Source: an uncultured Marinifilum sp. (GTDB lineage: Bacteria; Bacteroidota; Bacteroidia; Bacteroidales; Marinifilaceae). From it: a DNA stretch of 64,000 nucleotides. A program made the position numbers and the translations under genes. This document shows positions 44,296-53,363 of the stretch, piece after piece. The stretch lies in assembly GCF_963677195.1 (NCBI RefSeq), contig NZ_OY781918.1, positions 3,584,923 to 3,648,922 on the forward strand. The letters run 5' to 3'. Positions within the stretch are counted from its first letter, which is position 1; each line of letters begins with the position of its first letter. The notes beneath the pieces are model-generated. The model saw nothing but the letters and a program-made list of their open reading frames with translations, was not told the DNA's origin and ran no database searches.

Positions 44296-45315
44296 TTATT
44301 TCTTAACATCGATTACAATTTTAGAAACGATACCAGGATTTTCGTCCCAGAATTTAAATGCTTCTGCAGTTTCGTCAAGAGGAAAAATCTTAGTAATTAA
44401 TTCTTCGAACGGACCTGTTTTTTTCTCGAACATATTAATTACAGAAGGGAAAACACGAAGTGCGTTTCTCGATCCCATAACATCCAGTTCCTTGCGAACA
44501 ATTAGGTTTGTATCAACTTCAACCTGGCTCTTAGCATATCCAATAAATGCCACTCTACCAGCAAAAGAAACCAAATCGATAGCCATTCCAATTGTTTGAG
44601 GCAATCCGATAGCTTCAATAACCGCATCAACACCTCGGTTATTTGTTAGTTTAGCAATTTCCTGTTTGATATCCTGAGTCATTGAGTTGATGGTATAATC
44701 GGCACCAAACTTTTTAGCACGTTCCAATTTTGAATCATCAATATCGGCAACAATAACAGTTGCACCTTTACGATGCGCAGCACATAAAGCTCCCATTCCA
44801 ATAGTACCACATCCCAAAATTAGCACAGTATCAATTTCGGAAATTCTTGCACGATTTGCACTGTGATATCCCACACTTAGTGGCTCAACTAAAACCAACT
44901 CTTCTAATGATAAAATATCGCTAGCAAATACTTTCTCGTAAGGAACTGCTACTTTTTGGGTTAAAGCACCTTCGCGCTGAACACCTAATGTTTCGTTAAA
45001 CTCACAAGTATTATCGCGACCTTGCATACAAGCAGGACACACACCACAATTGGTGTATGGAGATAGAGTTGCATTTGCACCAAGTTTAATACTATCTGGC
45101 ACATCGGCACCTTTTGCAACTATTACTCCACTAATTTCGTGTCCTGGTATACGCGCTCCAACTACCAATGGCATTTTTCCACGGTAAGTACTTAAATCGC
45201 TACCACATAAACCAACATATTTAATATCTATTAATACATCTGTTGATTTTAGTTCTGGTTCCGATACTGTAACCGGACTCACAACTCCTTGTTTTTCTAT
45301 TGTATATGCTTTCAT
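44296..45315 (-). CDS. Zinc-binding medium-chain dehydrogenase, fucose operon
   Basis: This 339-residue MDR enzyme has the catalytic zinc site (GLCGSDLSTYRGKM, GHEISGVIVAKG), the structural zinc cysteines (CGVCPACMQGRDNTC) and the NAD motif LGCGTIGMGALCAAHRKGATVIVADI, where the acidic residue suggests NAD. It resembles sorbitol/threonine dehydrogenases. As last gene of the fucose cluster it probably oxidises a downstream sugar-acid or aldehyde intermediate, such as 2-keto-3-deoxy-L-fuconate or lactaldehyde. Which one cannot be read from sequence. Confidence 0.88.
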   Translation of the reverse strand: MKAYTIEKQGVVSPVTVSEPELKSTDVLIDIKYVGLCGSDLSTYRGKMPLVVGARIPGHEISGVIVAKGADVPDSIKLGANATLSPYTNCGVCPACMQGRDNTCEFNETLGVQREGALTQKVAVPYEKVFASDILSLEELVLVEPLSVGYHSANRARISEIDTVLILGCGTIGMGALCAAHRKGATVIVADIDDSKLERAKKFGADYTINSMTQDIKQEIAKLTNNRGVDAVIEAIGLPQTIGMAIDLVSFAGRVAFIGYAKSQVEVDTNLIVRKELDVMGSRNALRVFPSVINMFEKKTGPFEELITKIFPLDETAEAFKFWDENPGIVSKIVIDVKK

Positions 45316-45326
45316 TTTTATTGTAT

Positions 45327-46166
45327 TTACATTTTTAAACCATAAACATTTATGGCATTTTCACCTAATACGGCTTCCTGCTCTTCTTTATTAAGATTTT
45401 CGATGTATTTAATTACGATATTCATAACCTTATGGTAATTACCTGCCAGTTTGCAAACCGGCCAATCGGAACCTATCATTAACCTTTCTGGTCCAAAAGC
45501 ATCGAAAACCACATCTAAATAAGGTTTTAAATCTTCGGCAGTCCAATTTTTCCAGTCTGCTTCAGTCACCATACCCGAAAGTTTACAATGCACATTCGGA
45601 AACTTTGCCAAATCACGAATACCTTGCTCCCATAGAGTAATTTCACCCCCTTTAATATCAGGTTTGGCAATATGATTTAATACAAACACCTGATTGGGAA
45701 ATTGTTTTACAAATTGCACTGTATTTGGCAAATGTTTAGCAAAAATCAGAATATCATACACCAAATTGTGTTTCTCTAAATAAGAAATACCCCGTTTAAA
45801 ATCTTCACCCAAAATAAAAGCATCATCGGGTTCATCTTGTATTACATGACGTATCCCCACCAATTTTGGATGAGAAGCAAATTCCATTAATTGCTCTTCA
45901 ATTTTCTCTGATCGCAAATCGAGCCAGCCAACAACTCCTTTTACTAGCTTGCTGTTATCGGCCAATTCCAATAACCATCGAGTTTCCTCAAGAGTTTGTC
46001 TGGCCTGAACAGCAACAGATCCGTTAAATTGAAGTGGCTCTTGCACTTTTTGCAAATCTTCCGGAAGATGATCACATTTAATTACTTTCATGCTCTCATC
46101 TATCCAGCCGTACTCTTCCTTGCTGTATTTCCAAAAATGCTGATGACAATCTATTTTAAAAGCCAT
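45327..46166 (-). CDS. Amidohydrolase, probable L-fucono-lactonase
   Basis: This 279-residue amidohydrolase_2 family protein has the N-terminal metal motif FKIDCHQHFWKYS, a central VLNHIAKPDIK, CKLSGMVTEADW, and the C-terminal ERLMIGSDWPVCKLAG with the catalytic Asp. This subgroup includes L-rhamnono- and L-fucono-lactonases, which open sugar lactones. Between a mutarotase and a dehydrogenase in a FucP operon, hydrolysis of L-fuconolactone is the likeliest role. Genes are tightly packed (2 bp after the mutarotase gene). Confidence 0.85.
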   Translation of the reverse strand: MAFKIDCHQHFWKYSKEEYGWIDESMKVIKCDHLPEDLQKVQEPLQFNGSVAVQARQTLEETRWLLELADNSKLVKGVVGWLDLRSEKIEEQLMEFASHPKLVGIRHVIQDEPDDAFILGEDFKRGISYLEKHNLVYDILIFAKHLPNTVQFVKQFPNQVFVLNHIAKPDIKGGEITLWEQGIRDLAKFPNVHCKLSGMVTEADWKNWTAEDLKPYLDVVFDAFGPERLMIGSDWPVCKLAGNYHKVMNIVIKYIENLNKEEQEAVLGENAINVYGLKM

Positions 46167-46168
46167 AA

Positions 46169-46516
46169 CTATTCTCCCATTTTATAGATTTTCTCCATTA
46201 ACTGCCATTTTTCATCGGCACTAGCCGAACTAGAGCTATTCTGGAACTGTGAAACATATTCTTCCCACTCCGACTGTCTTGGCTTAGTGGCTAGTTCCTG
46301 CATGGCTTTGTCGTGATCAAAATCAGCAACAGTATCCATAATCATGAACAATTGGTTTTTAAGTAGATATATTTCCATATCCAAAATTCCAACATCTTTC
46401 ATGCCTTGGGTAATCTCTGGCCACGCTGCACCTGGCGCGTGCACTTCTTTATATTTTTTTATCAGCTCTGCATCATTTTTTAATGTAAGAGCTTTACAAA
46501 ATCTTTTAATCTCCAT
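46169..46516 (-). CDS. L-rhamnose/L-fucose mutarotase family protein
   Basis: This 115-residue ferredoxin-like-fold protein of the RhaM/YiiL family (KRFCKALTLKNDAELIKKYKEVH, VGILDMEIYLLKNQLFMIMD, MEKIYKMG) interconverts anomers of 6-deoxy sugars. The family's catalytic His is in EVHAPGAAWPEI. In this operon it would supply the right anomer of L-fucose to the dehydrogenase. It is translationally packed between fucP (10 bp) and the lactonase gene. Confidence 0.88.
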   Translation of the reverse strand: MEIKRFCKALTLKNDAELIKKYKEVHAPGAAWPEITQGMKDVGILDMEIYLLKNQLFMIMDTVADFDHDKAMQELATKPRQSEWEEYVSQFQNSSSSASADEKWQLMEKIYKMGE

Positions 46517-46526
46517 AATTTACAGA

Positions 46527-47936
46527 TTAATTAGTATGATACTTTACAGTTCTAAAACCAAATATTGCAATTAAAACAAAACAGATTAAAGGCAATATGA
46601 ATGATACATTTACTGCAGGCAATGAAAATACAGTATCCATATCGATAATTGCAGCCTGAATTTTAGGTAAAAATGTACCACCAACAATTGACATGATTAA
46701 TCCGGCTGCACCGAATTTTGCATCATCGCCCATTCCTTCCAGTGCAATACCATAAATGGTTGGGAACATTAAAGACATACAAGCCGAAATTCCTATCAGA
46801 CAATATAAACCTTCGATTCCTTGTAAGAAAATTGTTCCTGTAGCCAGGGTAATTCCTCCAATGGCTAGGTATTGCAATAATCTTCCTGAGTTGATATACT
46901 TTAACAGATAAGTACAAACAAAACGAGCTATTAAAAAGAATCCCATTGCTAAGATATTGTACAACTGAGCAACATGAGCAGCATAACCAGCAGCCAAACC
47001 ATTTGTTGCTTCACCCGACATAATGCTATTGGCAGCATCCTGAGAAAGGAATCCCATACTGTTCATAATACTTAACCATCCACTTTGTAAATGATCTGGA
47101 GTTAATCCGTCGCGCATAAAAATTCTTTGACCATACTGAACAATAAATGTCCAACACATAATCTGAGCACCTACATAAAACAACTGTGCAATAACACCTT
47201 CTCTGTATTTAGGAATAGCAAATAACTTTTTAAGAGTCCCAAATAAGTTCATGCTGCGATCAGCATCTTCGCTTTTAGGCATTTTCATAAGAGCAATAAT
47301 TACAAAAACTGCAATAATCACCAAACTAATATAAATATATGGTGTACTAAGAATTCCCAAATCGTGAGCTTTAACAGCTTCGAAATCGGCTGCAGAAAGC
47401 TGAGCACGTTGGGCCGCATCTCTAACGTCTAATTTTGCCTGAATAAGAGTAGTAGCCACAAACATACCTGTAAGCGAACCCATAGGATTAAAGGCCTGAG
47501 CAAAATTTAATCGTAGGGTTGCTGTTTCCGAATCGCCCATTGAAAGAATATACGGATTGGCACTTGTTTCTAGGAATGATAAACCGCATGTCATTACAAA
47601 ATATGCAATTAAAAATGGATAATACATTCCAATTGCCGCGGCTGGCATGAATAATAATCCACCCGTTGCATACAATCCTAAACCCAAAAGAATACCAGAT
47701 TTATAAGAATATTTGCGAATAAATAAAGCGGCGGGAAAAGCCATTGCACCATATCCACCATAAAAAACAACCTGTACCCAGGTTCCTCCACTTGCTCCCA
47801 TATTAAAAATACGTGAGAATGCTTCTACCATTGGGTTTGTAATATCATTAGCAAATCCCCATAAAGCAAAACAACTGGTAATAAGAATAAATGGAATTAG
47901 ATATTCTCTCGAAATTACTTTTTTCTTGGTTTCCAT
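46527..47936 (-). CDS. fucP: L-fucose:H+ symporter family permease
   Basis: This 469-residue major facilitator protein has about 12 hydrophobic segments. FucP hallmarks are SCFALWGFANDITNPMVEAF (TM1, with the proton-coupling Asp), FFYGGYGAMAFPAALF-like TM2, LSFLETSANPYILSMGD with the conserved Glu, and NFAQAFNPMGSL. It imports L-fucose or a related 6-deoxy sugar across the inner membrane. Its position behind the aldo/keto reductase gene fits uptake followed by oxidation without phosphorylation. Confidence 0.93.
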   Translation of the reverse strand: METKKKVISREYLIPFILITSCFALWGFANDITNPMVEAFSRIFNMGASGGTWVQVVFYGGYGAMAFPAALFIRKYSYKSGILLGLGLYATGGLLFMPAAAIGMYYPFLIAYFVMTCGLSFLETSANPYILSMGDSETATLRLNFAQAFNPMGSLTGMFVATTLIQAKLDVRDAAQRAQLSAADFEAVKAHDLGILSTPYIYISLVIIAVFVIIALMKMPKSEDADRSMNLFGTLKKLFAIPKYREGVIAQLFYVGAQIMCWTFIVQYGQRIFMRDGLTPDHLQSGWLSIMNSMGFLSQDAANSIMSGEATNGLAAGYAAHVAQLYNILAMGFFLIARFVCTYLLKYINSGRLLQYLAIGGITLATGTIFLQGIEGLYCLIGISACMSLMFPTIYGIALEGMGDDAKFGAAGLIMSIVGGTFLPKIQAAIIDMDTVFSLPAVNVSFILPLICFVLIAIFGFRTVKYHTN

Positions 47937-47945
47937 ATTTAAGAT

Positions 47946-48878
47946 TTATGAGTTCTCCCAGGTTAAACGGTGAACAGGTTTCAAGATTTCTTTAACTTCT
48001 TCTAAAAGTTCTAAATTGATTGGTTCGTTAGCCCATTTAATATTTTCCAGAATATTTTTTGGCTTAGCCGAACTTACAAGAGTAGTTGTAATATCTGGAT
48101 GAGCAATAGAATATTGAATAGCCAATTTTTCAATTCTCTCTCCTTTACTTTCACAAAAGTCTGCAGCCTTTTTACAAGCATCTAATAATTCTTGTGGAGC
48201 AGGATGCCATGCTGGTGCACCTCGATGAGATAATAATCCCATACTTAATGGCGATGCATTAATTACTCCAACATTATTTTCTTTGAAAAAAGGCACATAA
48301 TCTAATAATGCATCATCGTTAATAGAATAGTGACAAAAGGAAAGAATTGAATCGACAACTCCTGGTCCAACCTGCTTAATAACTTTTTGCAATAATTCTA
48401 AAGGAAGTCCGGTAATTCCAACATATCTAGCTTTTCCTTGCTCTACAATTTTCTGTAAAGTTGGAAGAGTTTCATTAATTACCTGATTAACATCACTAAA
48501 CTCAACATCATGAACATTTAAAATATCAACATAATCAACATTCATTCTTGTTAAACTTTCGTCGATACTTTCCATTGTTCTTTTTGCAGAATAATCCCAA
48601 TGGTTTTCGTTGTTAAGACCAAATCGTCCAACTTTAGTTGATAGGTAATAAGAAGAACGATCCATGGTTTTTAAAGCTTTTCCTAAAACCGTTTCCGCTT
48701 TTGTATATCCATAATATGGCGATACATCAATAAAATTCATTCCATTATCAACCGCCTCGTGTACAGTTCTTACTGCTTCGCTCTGATCAATATCGTGAAA
48801 CACACCACCTAATGAAGAAGCTCCAAAACTTAAAGTGGACAATTCCATATCTGTTTTACCTAGTTTTCTTTTTTCCAT
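47946..48878 (-). CDS. Aldo/keto reductase, probable L-fucose dehydrogenase
   Basis: This 310-residue AKR enzyme has FGASSLGGVFHDID, the catalytic tetrad region FIDVSPYYGYTKAETVLGKAL (Asp and Tyr), STKVGRFG (Lys) and NVHDVEF (His), and a C-terminal NADP loop (VSSAKPKNILENI). It is the first gene of the fucose operon, right behind LacI-type operator palindromes. Related AKRs oxidise L-fucose or L-galactose to the lactone; this matches the lactonase gene downstream. Confidence 0.87.
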   Translation of the reverse strand: MEKRKLGKTDMELSTLSFGASSLGGVFHDIDQSEAVRTVHEAVDNGMNFIDVSPYYGYTKAETVLGKALKTMDRSSYYLSTKVGRFGLNNENHWDYSAKRTMESIDESLTRMNVDYVDILNVHDVEFSDVNQVINETLPTLQKIVEQGKARYVGITGLPLELLQKVIKQVGPGVVDSILSFCHYSINDDALLDYVPFFKENNVGVINASPLSMGLLSHRGAPAWHPAPQELLDACKKAADFCESKGERIEKLAIQYSIAHPDITTTLVSSAKPKNILENIKWANEPINLELLEEVKEILKPVHRLTWENS

Positions 48879-48902
48879 TTTTAATAATTTGTAGTTGATT
48901 TA

Positions 48903-48926
48903 TGCATACGTGTGCACTAATGTGCA
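48903..48926. promoter_or_regulatory. LacI-type operator(s) upstream of the fucose operon
   Basis: Two overlapping palindromes lie 25 bp upstream of the aldo/keto reductase ATG: TGCATACGTGTGCA (48903-48916) and TGCACTAATGTGCA (48913-48926). The first shares the TGCA-N-ACGTG-N-GCA pattern with the site in front of the regulator gene at 49961. They are the likely binding sites of the adjacent LacI-family protein. Confidence 0.75.
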
Positions 48927-48936
48927 AATTTTTTAT

Positions 48937-49947
48937 TTATGATGAATCTCTTTCAATTAAAGAGAAATCAAATACTATCGAGTTTGCTTTATTTGTATTT
49001 TCTTCCGATTTTATTTTAGCCATAAGAATTTGAAATGATGTTTCGGCTAAATCTTTTATGGGTTGTACCAAAACCGATTGTGTTGGTTCTACCAAATCGC
49101 AAAATCGTTCGTTCGAAATGCTTAGTAATCCTAAATCCTGTGGAATCCTAATTCCTAAACGCTTACACTCCTTTAAGATTCCAGCTGTAATGATAAAGGA
49201 ATCAATCAATAGTGCATCAGGCTTTTCATCCTCTTCCCAAAGTTGTTGCAAAAGAGAAACTCCATCTTTCTCTTCAAATTCTTTTTTTAGTTGTAAACTT
49301 CTGTGAAAAGAAAGATTTAAGGCTGATAATGTATCTTCATATCCTTTATTTCTTTCTCCAAACACATTTATATCTGGATTACCGGTAATATGGGCAATTT
49401 TAGAAAAACCTCTGTTTCTTAAATAATTTACTGCCCGAACAGCTCCTCCGTAATTATTTACTTCTACTTTAGGAGCATTAACATCTTTACAATAACGATC
49501 GAAAAACACCAAAGGAATTCCATAATCTATTAATCGATTAAAGTGAGTACCCTTTTTAGTATTTATTGATATTGATGCAATAACACCTCCTACTCTGTTG
49601 CGAATTAAAGTCTGTACAATTTCCTGCTCTAGTTCATAACTCTCTTTGGTTTGAAAAATAGAAACCGTAAAGCCTTCCTTACTTGCCAAATCGGTTATTA
49701 AGCTAACAAAGCGCGCAAAAATTTCATGACTAATATTAGGAATTATAATTGCAATGGTATTGATGGTACGATTACGCAGGTTTAAGGCATTTTGATTGGG
49801 TTCATAACCCATTTTTTGTGCACAATCCAAAACCTGTTGCTTGGTAGATTCACTAATTCTACTGTCGCCACGCAAAGCACGCGATACCGTAGTATGGTGA
49901 ACCTGAATTTCCTTAGCAATGTCCTTTATGGTTACTTTTGTTTTCAT
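48937..49947 (-). CDS. LacI-family transcriptional regulator of the fucose operon
   Basis: This 336-residue protein starts at the ATG 49947, not the upstream in-frame GTG, because the GTG lies inside the operator palindrome. The N-terminal helix-turn-helix and hinge are textbook LacI (VTIKDIAKEIQVHHTTVSRALRGDSRIS, then ALNLRNRTINTIAIIIPNISHE). The rest is a periplasmic-binding-protein-like sensor (VVFFDRYC, HITGNPDINVFGERNKGYEDTL, LISISNERFCDLVEPTQSVLVQP-like end). It is placed directly upstream of the fucose operon on the same strand, so it probably controls both itself and the operon in response to a fucose-pathway sugar. Confidence 0.92.
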   Translation of the reverse strand: MKTKVTIKDIAKEIQVHHTTVSRALRGDSRISESTKQQVLDCAQKMGYEPNQNALNLRNRTINTIAIIIPNISHEIFARFVSLITDLASKEGFTVSIFQTKESYELEQEIVQTLIRNRVGGVIASISINTKKGTHFNRLIDYGIPLVFFDRYCKDVNAPKVEVNNYGGAVRAVNYLRNRGFSKIAHITGNPDINVFGERNKGYEDTLSALNLSFHRSLQLKKEFEEKDGVSLLQQLWEEDEKPDALLIDSFIITAGILKECKRLGIRIPQDLGLLSISNERFCDLVEPTQSVLVQPIKDLAETSFQILMAKIKSEENTNKANSIVFDFSLIERDSS

Positions 49948-49960
49948 GAATGATTCTTTA

Positions 49961-49974
49961 TGCACACGTGAGCA
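49961..49974. promoter_or_regulatory. LacI-type operator upstream of the regulator gene
   Basis: TGCACACGTGAGCA is a near-perfect palindrome centred on CACGTG, 14 bp before the chosen regulator ATG. It matches the operator at 48903-48916 (TGCATACGTGTGCA) at 12 of 14 positions, which supports autoregulation. Confidence 0.72.
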
Positions 49975-50027
49975 AAAGTAAATCTTTTATTTGAAATATC
50001 AATAAATTTACAGAGAAAATGAAAAAA

Positions 50028-50591
50028 CTATAAAAATTCTATTAAGTCATTTGTATTTACAACCCGAGCAAATTCATCGTGCAAACTGGCCAATGCTGTA
50101 TCATGAATTAATTGAGCTGAAAATCTCTCACCTTTTATTCCAATTTTATCGAAAGTAGCTGTAGCATCCGCAATTAGATAAGTTTCGTATCCAAAATTCC
50201 CTGCCATTCTACAGGCGGTAGAAATACAATGATCGGTTGTTAATCCAACAATTACCAGGCTTTTAATACCTGCTTTATCAAGCCTTTCTTTTAAATCGGT
50301 TCCAATAAAAGCCGAATTCACATTTTTTTTAATGATTTGTTCTCCAACAACTGGACTAGTCAATTCCAGAAACTCATTACCTGGATGACTAGGTTCCAAA
50401 GGCGATCCTTTTGTTCTTGAGCAATGTTGAACATGAAACACCTGCATTTCTTTCTTTCTCCAAACATCCAGAATCTTTGCTGCATTCTCCTCTGCCTGTG
50501 GGTTATTTCTACCTCCACCCCAATATGCAATATCATTAAATCCTTTTTGAAGGTCGATTAAAAGTAAAGCTGTATTTTTCGATAATTTCAT
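50028..50591 (-). CDS. Isochorismatase-family cysteine hydrolase in thiamine salvage operon
   Basis: This 187-residue protein has the isochorismatase-fold catalytic triad: Asp13 in LLIDLQKGFND, a Lys in IIKKNVNSAF, and Cys122 in VIVGLTTDHCISTAC. Members hydrolyse amides, carbamoyl groups or vinyl ethers. It is the last gene under the TPP riboswitch and overlaps tenA by 4 bp (ATGA). A role in trimming thiamine breakdown products such as N-substituted pyrimidines before TenA is a reasonable guess, not a known function. Confidence 0.85.
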   Translation of the reverse strand: MKLSKNTALLLIDLQKGFNDIAYWGGGRNNPQAEENAAKILDVWRKKEMQVFHVQHCSRTKGSPLEPSHPGNEFLELTSPVVGEQIIKKNVNSAFIGTDLKERLDKAGIKSLVIVGLTTDHCISTACRMAGNFGYETYLIADATATFDKIGIKGERFSAQLIHDTALASLHDEFARVVNTNDLIEFL

Positions 50592-51244
50592 GATTCCTGA
50601 TTTTTTAATAGCATTGATTCCTGAAACACATTCAATTCATGTTGTGTAGATAAAACAAATGCTTCGATCATTTTATTTTTATTGCCTGAAAATACAGAAT
50701 TCTTCTCAACTATCTCAATAAATCTTCGGATGTAAAATTCGTAGACATCACTAGAATAGGTATCAATAAACTTTTGATACGGATTATTGGCTACATTTTT
50801 AGCAGAAATACTATTGCCAACTGCGCCATAAATCCAAAAACAAGGAAGTAAAGCTGCGCAGGCCACTTCGTAAGTAGATTCTCTGGAATGCAAGATCAAA
50901 AAATCAGAATAATCGGCGAAAGCTGGTGACTGATTAGTAGCTTCTTTCAATTTATAATAGGTAAGATACTCTTCTCTAACGATTTGCTCCACTTCCAAAC
51001 CATCATTTTGCAACTTCTCAAAAAATAATCTATCCTCATTACAACTTGCCAGTTTACTCAAGTTTCCAAGAGCATCAGCATCTTTTTTCAGATACAGAAC
51101 ATCCTGAGTTAAATAATGAGCAAAACAATTTTTGGATAAAGTTCCTGCCGCCAATTCAGAAACAAATTGGCAAGATATTATTTGCTGATAAACAGGATTT
51201 GCTGTTTCCCAAAGTTTTTGAGTAAATGGTCCTACTGCTTTCAT
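50588..51244 (-). CDS. tenA: TenA family thiaminase II / aminopyrimidine hydrolase, copy 2
   Basis: This 218-residue all-helical protein starts at the ATG 51244, which overlaps the thiD stop as ATGA; an upstream in-frame TTG is less likely. The conserved Cys nucleophile is in AALLPCFWIYGAVG, with YLTQDVLYL near the N-terminus and the IDTYSSDVYEFYIRRF segment. TenA hydrolyses aminomethyl-pyrimidine to HMP for salvage. This copy and the one at 52062 are clearly diverged, so they may act on different degradation products. Confidence 0.9.
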   Translation of the reverse strand: MKAVGPFTQKLWETANPVYQQIISCQFVSELAAGTLSKNCFAHYLTQDVLYLKKDADALGNLSKLASCNEDRLFFEKLQNDGLEVEQIVREEYLTYYKLKEATNQSPAFADYSDFLILHSRESTYEVACAALLPCFWIYGAVGNSISAKNVANNPYQKFIDTYSSDVYEFYIRRFIEIVEKNSVFSGNKNKMIEAFVLSTQHELNVFQESMLLKNQES

Positions 51245-52053
51245 GCCTTCCAATATTCGTAAAAATGATTTACGGGTCCATGTCCTTTACCAATCTCATA
51301 ATCTGCACCAGCACGAATGGCATCGCTGATATAATCTTTTGCCAATTTAGCTGCTTCTTGCAGCTCAAAACCACGAGCTAAAAATGCTGCAAATGCCGAA
51401 GATAAAGTACAACCCGTACCATGTGTATTAAGCGTTTGTAATCTATCCGATTTCATTTCTACAATTTCCTTGCTTTCAAAATCGTAAAAGATATCAGTTA
51501 ACTGATTATCTCTCAAATGTCCTGCTTTTAATAAAACAGATACCTGAAATAGTTCGGCTAATTCTTTTGCCCTGGGAATTAAATCAGATTGAGATTCAAT
51601 CTTTTTGTTCAATAAAATCTGAGCTTCAGGAATATTTGGAGTAATCACCCGAACTTTAGGTATCAAAACTTGCTTAAGCGTAACAATTGCTTCTTCCAAC
51701 AATAAGGTATCGCCTGATGTGGCAACCATTACAGGGTCTAACACAATATTCTCTATTTTATATTGATCCAAAGCTCTGCAAACTGCATGAATGGTTTCCG
51801 AAGAATGCAACATTCCTATTTTAATGGCATCTGCTCCAATATCGGCAAGTACCGCTTCAATTTGTTCCTGTAAAATTTCATTGGGCACAGGATGCACATT
51901 AGTCACACCCAAAGTATTTTGAACTGTTATGGCTGTAATCGCTGTACTTGCATAACATTTACATGCCGAAATTGCTTTAATATCGGCCTGAATACCTGCT
52001 CCTCCACCAGAATCACTTCCGGCAATACTTAACACTCTATTGTATTTTTTCAT
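51241..52053 (-). CDS. thiD: Hydroxymethylpyrimidine (phosphate) kinase
   Basis: This 270-residue ribokinase-fold enzyme phosphorylates HMP and HMP-P. The start at ATG 52053 gives the family N-terminus MKKYNRVLSIAGSDSGGGAGIQADIKA; an upstream in-frame GTG would overlap tenA. Other motifs are VLDPVMVATSGDTLL, VITPNIPEAQILL and the catalytic-base anion hole LNTHGTGCTLSSAFAAFLARG. It lies 8 bp after tenA copy 1 in the TPP-controlled operon. Confidence 0.95.
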   Translation of the reverse strand: MKKYNRVLSIAGSDSGGGAGIQADIKAISACKCYASTAITAITVQNTLGVTNVHPVPNEILQEQIEAVLADIGADAIKIGMLHSSETIHAVCRALDQYKIENIVLDPVMVATSGDTLLLEEAIVTLKQVLIPKVRVITPNIPEAQILLNKKIESQSDLIPRAKELAELFQVSVLLKAGHLRDNQLTDIFYDFESKEIVEMKSDRLQTLNTHGTGCTLSSAFAAFLARGFELQEAAKLAKDYISDAIRAGADYEIGKGHGPVNHFYEYWKA

Positions 52054-52061
52054 TCTTTTTC

Positions 52062-52712
52062 TTATTCTATTGGCCACTTCTCTAACTGGTAAGCACTATT
52101 CCAAAACATCCACTCCATTTTAGTAGCCATTTCGCATGCTTCCAACATTTTTTCTTGTTTCTCTACAGTTGTATTCTTGGCCAAATTGTTACAAATAGCA
52201 ATGGCTTTTTCCACAGCTTGAGCAAACTCTTCTCCTCCATAGGTATCAATCCAGTTCTGATACTGATTTTCTCCTTTCTTTTGATTGGCAAGAATAAAAT
52301 CGCCAACTTTTTTATAAACCCAAAAACAGGGTAACACTGCAGCTGCTGTTTCCTCTACCGATGCAACAGCCAACTGTTTGTGAATATAAGAAGTATACAA
52401 CAAACAGGAAGGAGAAATTTTGATATTAGGCTTACTTTCTTTTAAATAAATCTGATGCAATGCTTGTTCCACAGCCATTGTATCGCCAGCAAAAGAAAGG
52501 AATGCTTCTCTTTGCACTGCATTATCGAGTTTTAGAGCAATACCTGCTAGTACTTTACCAAACTCAGCCAAATACAAAGAATCTTGCTTTAAATAGAAAA
52601 TAAATTTCTCTCGTTCCAAACTTCCCTCCATCAACTCTTTCAGAAAAGATAGCTCTACAATTTGTTCGTAAATACTTTCTATTCTGCACCAGGCTTTATC
52701 CGACCAATTCAT
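52062..52712 (-). CDS. tenA: TenA family thiaminase II / aminopyrimidine hydrolase, copy 1
   Basis: This 216-residue TenA homologue has the conserved Cys in AAVLPCFWVYKKVGDF, KQDSLYLAEFGKVLA near the N-terminus and NWIDTYGGEEF. It is of the Cys-containing TenA_C class, like copy 2. It follows thiE after a 3-bp gap. Two TenA copies flanking thiD in one operon suggest substrate specialisation. Confidence 0.9.
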   Translation of the reverse strand: MNWSDKAWCRIESIYEQIVELSFLKELMEGSLEREKFIFYLKQDSLYLAEFGKVLAGIALKLDNAVQREAFLSFAGDTMAVEQALHQIYLKESKPNIKISPSCLLYTSYIHKQLAVASVEETAAAVLPCFWVYKKVGDFILANQKKGENQYQNWIDTYGGEEFAQAVEKAIAICNNLAKNTTVEKQEKMLEACEMATKMEWMFWNSAYQLEKWPIE

Positions 52713-52715
52713 AAT

Positions 52716-53363
52716 TTAATTCGATTTAGTTTTTACTGCTTCATCAACAATTGTACGCAATTCTGAAGCCGATTTTTCGGGATTATCTCTACAAATTATG
52801 GCAGACACAACAGCAATTCCATTTGCTCCAGCCTTAATAATATCAGCTGTATTTTCGCTATTAATACCACCAATGGCAACTGTTGGATGCTTTGTAAACA
52901 ATGCGATCTTATTCACACCTTCCAAATCTAATGGTTTGGCAATATCATTTTTTGTTTGCGTTGAAAATACAGGCGACAAACCAATGTAATCCACATCCAG
53001 CTTATTAGCCTCTACTGCCTGTTCAATATTTTCTACCGATAAACCTATAATTTTATCAGGACCAAATATCTCGCGCGCCTTTCGATAGGGCAAATCCCTT
53101 TGCCCAATATGCAAACCATCGGCATCAACCGCCAAAGCAATATCTAACCTATCGTTTATAATTAAAGGTACATTGTAAGCTTTCAAAATTTGCTTTACGG
53201 ATAAAGCCAATTCATAAAAATCTTTGGTTGAAGAATCTTTTTCACGAATTTGAACCATACTAACACCGCCTTTCACTGCAGCCTCAACAATATCCTCAAG
53301 TGATCTGCCATTAGCAAACTCTCTGTCTGTTACCAGGTATAATTTTAGATCTTGTCTTATCAT
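52716..53363 (-). CDS. thiE: Thiamine-phosphate synthase
   Basis: This 215-residue TIM barrel couples HMP-PP and thiazole phosphate to thiamine phosphate. Motifs: LYLVTDREFANGRSLEDIVEAAVKGG in part, MVQIREKDSSTKDF, PLIINDRLDIALAVDADGLHIGQRDLP, IGLSPVFSTQTK and AIGGINSENTADI. Its ATG overlaps the thiM stop (ATGA). Confidence 0.96.
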   Translation of the reverse strand: MIRQDLKLYLVTDREFANGRSLEDIVEAAVKGGVSMVQIREKDSSTKDFYELALSVKQILKAYNVPLIINDRLDIALAVDADGLHIGQRDLPYRKAREIFGPDKIIGLSVENIEQAVEANKLDVDYIGLSPVFSTQTKNDIAKPLDLEGVNKIALFTKHPTVAIGGINSENTADIIKAGANGIAVVSAIICRDNPEKSASELRTIVDEAVKTKSN

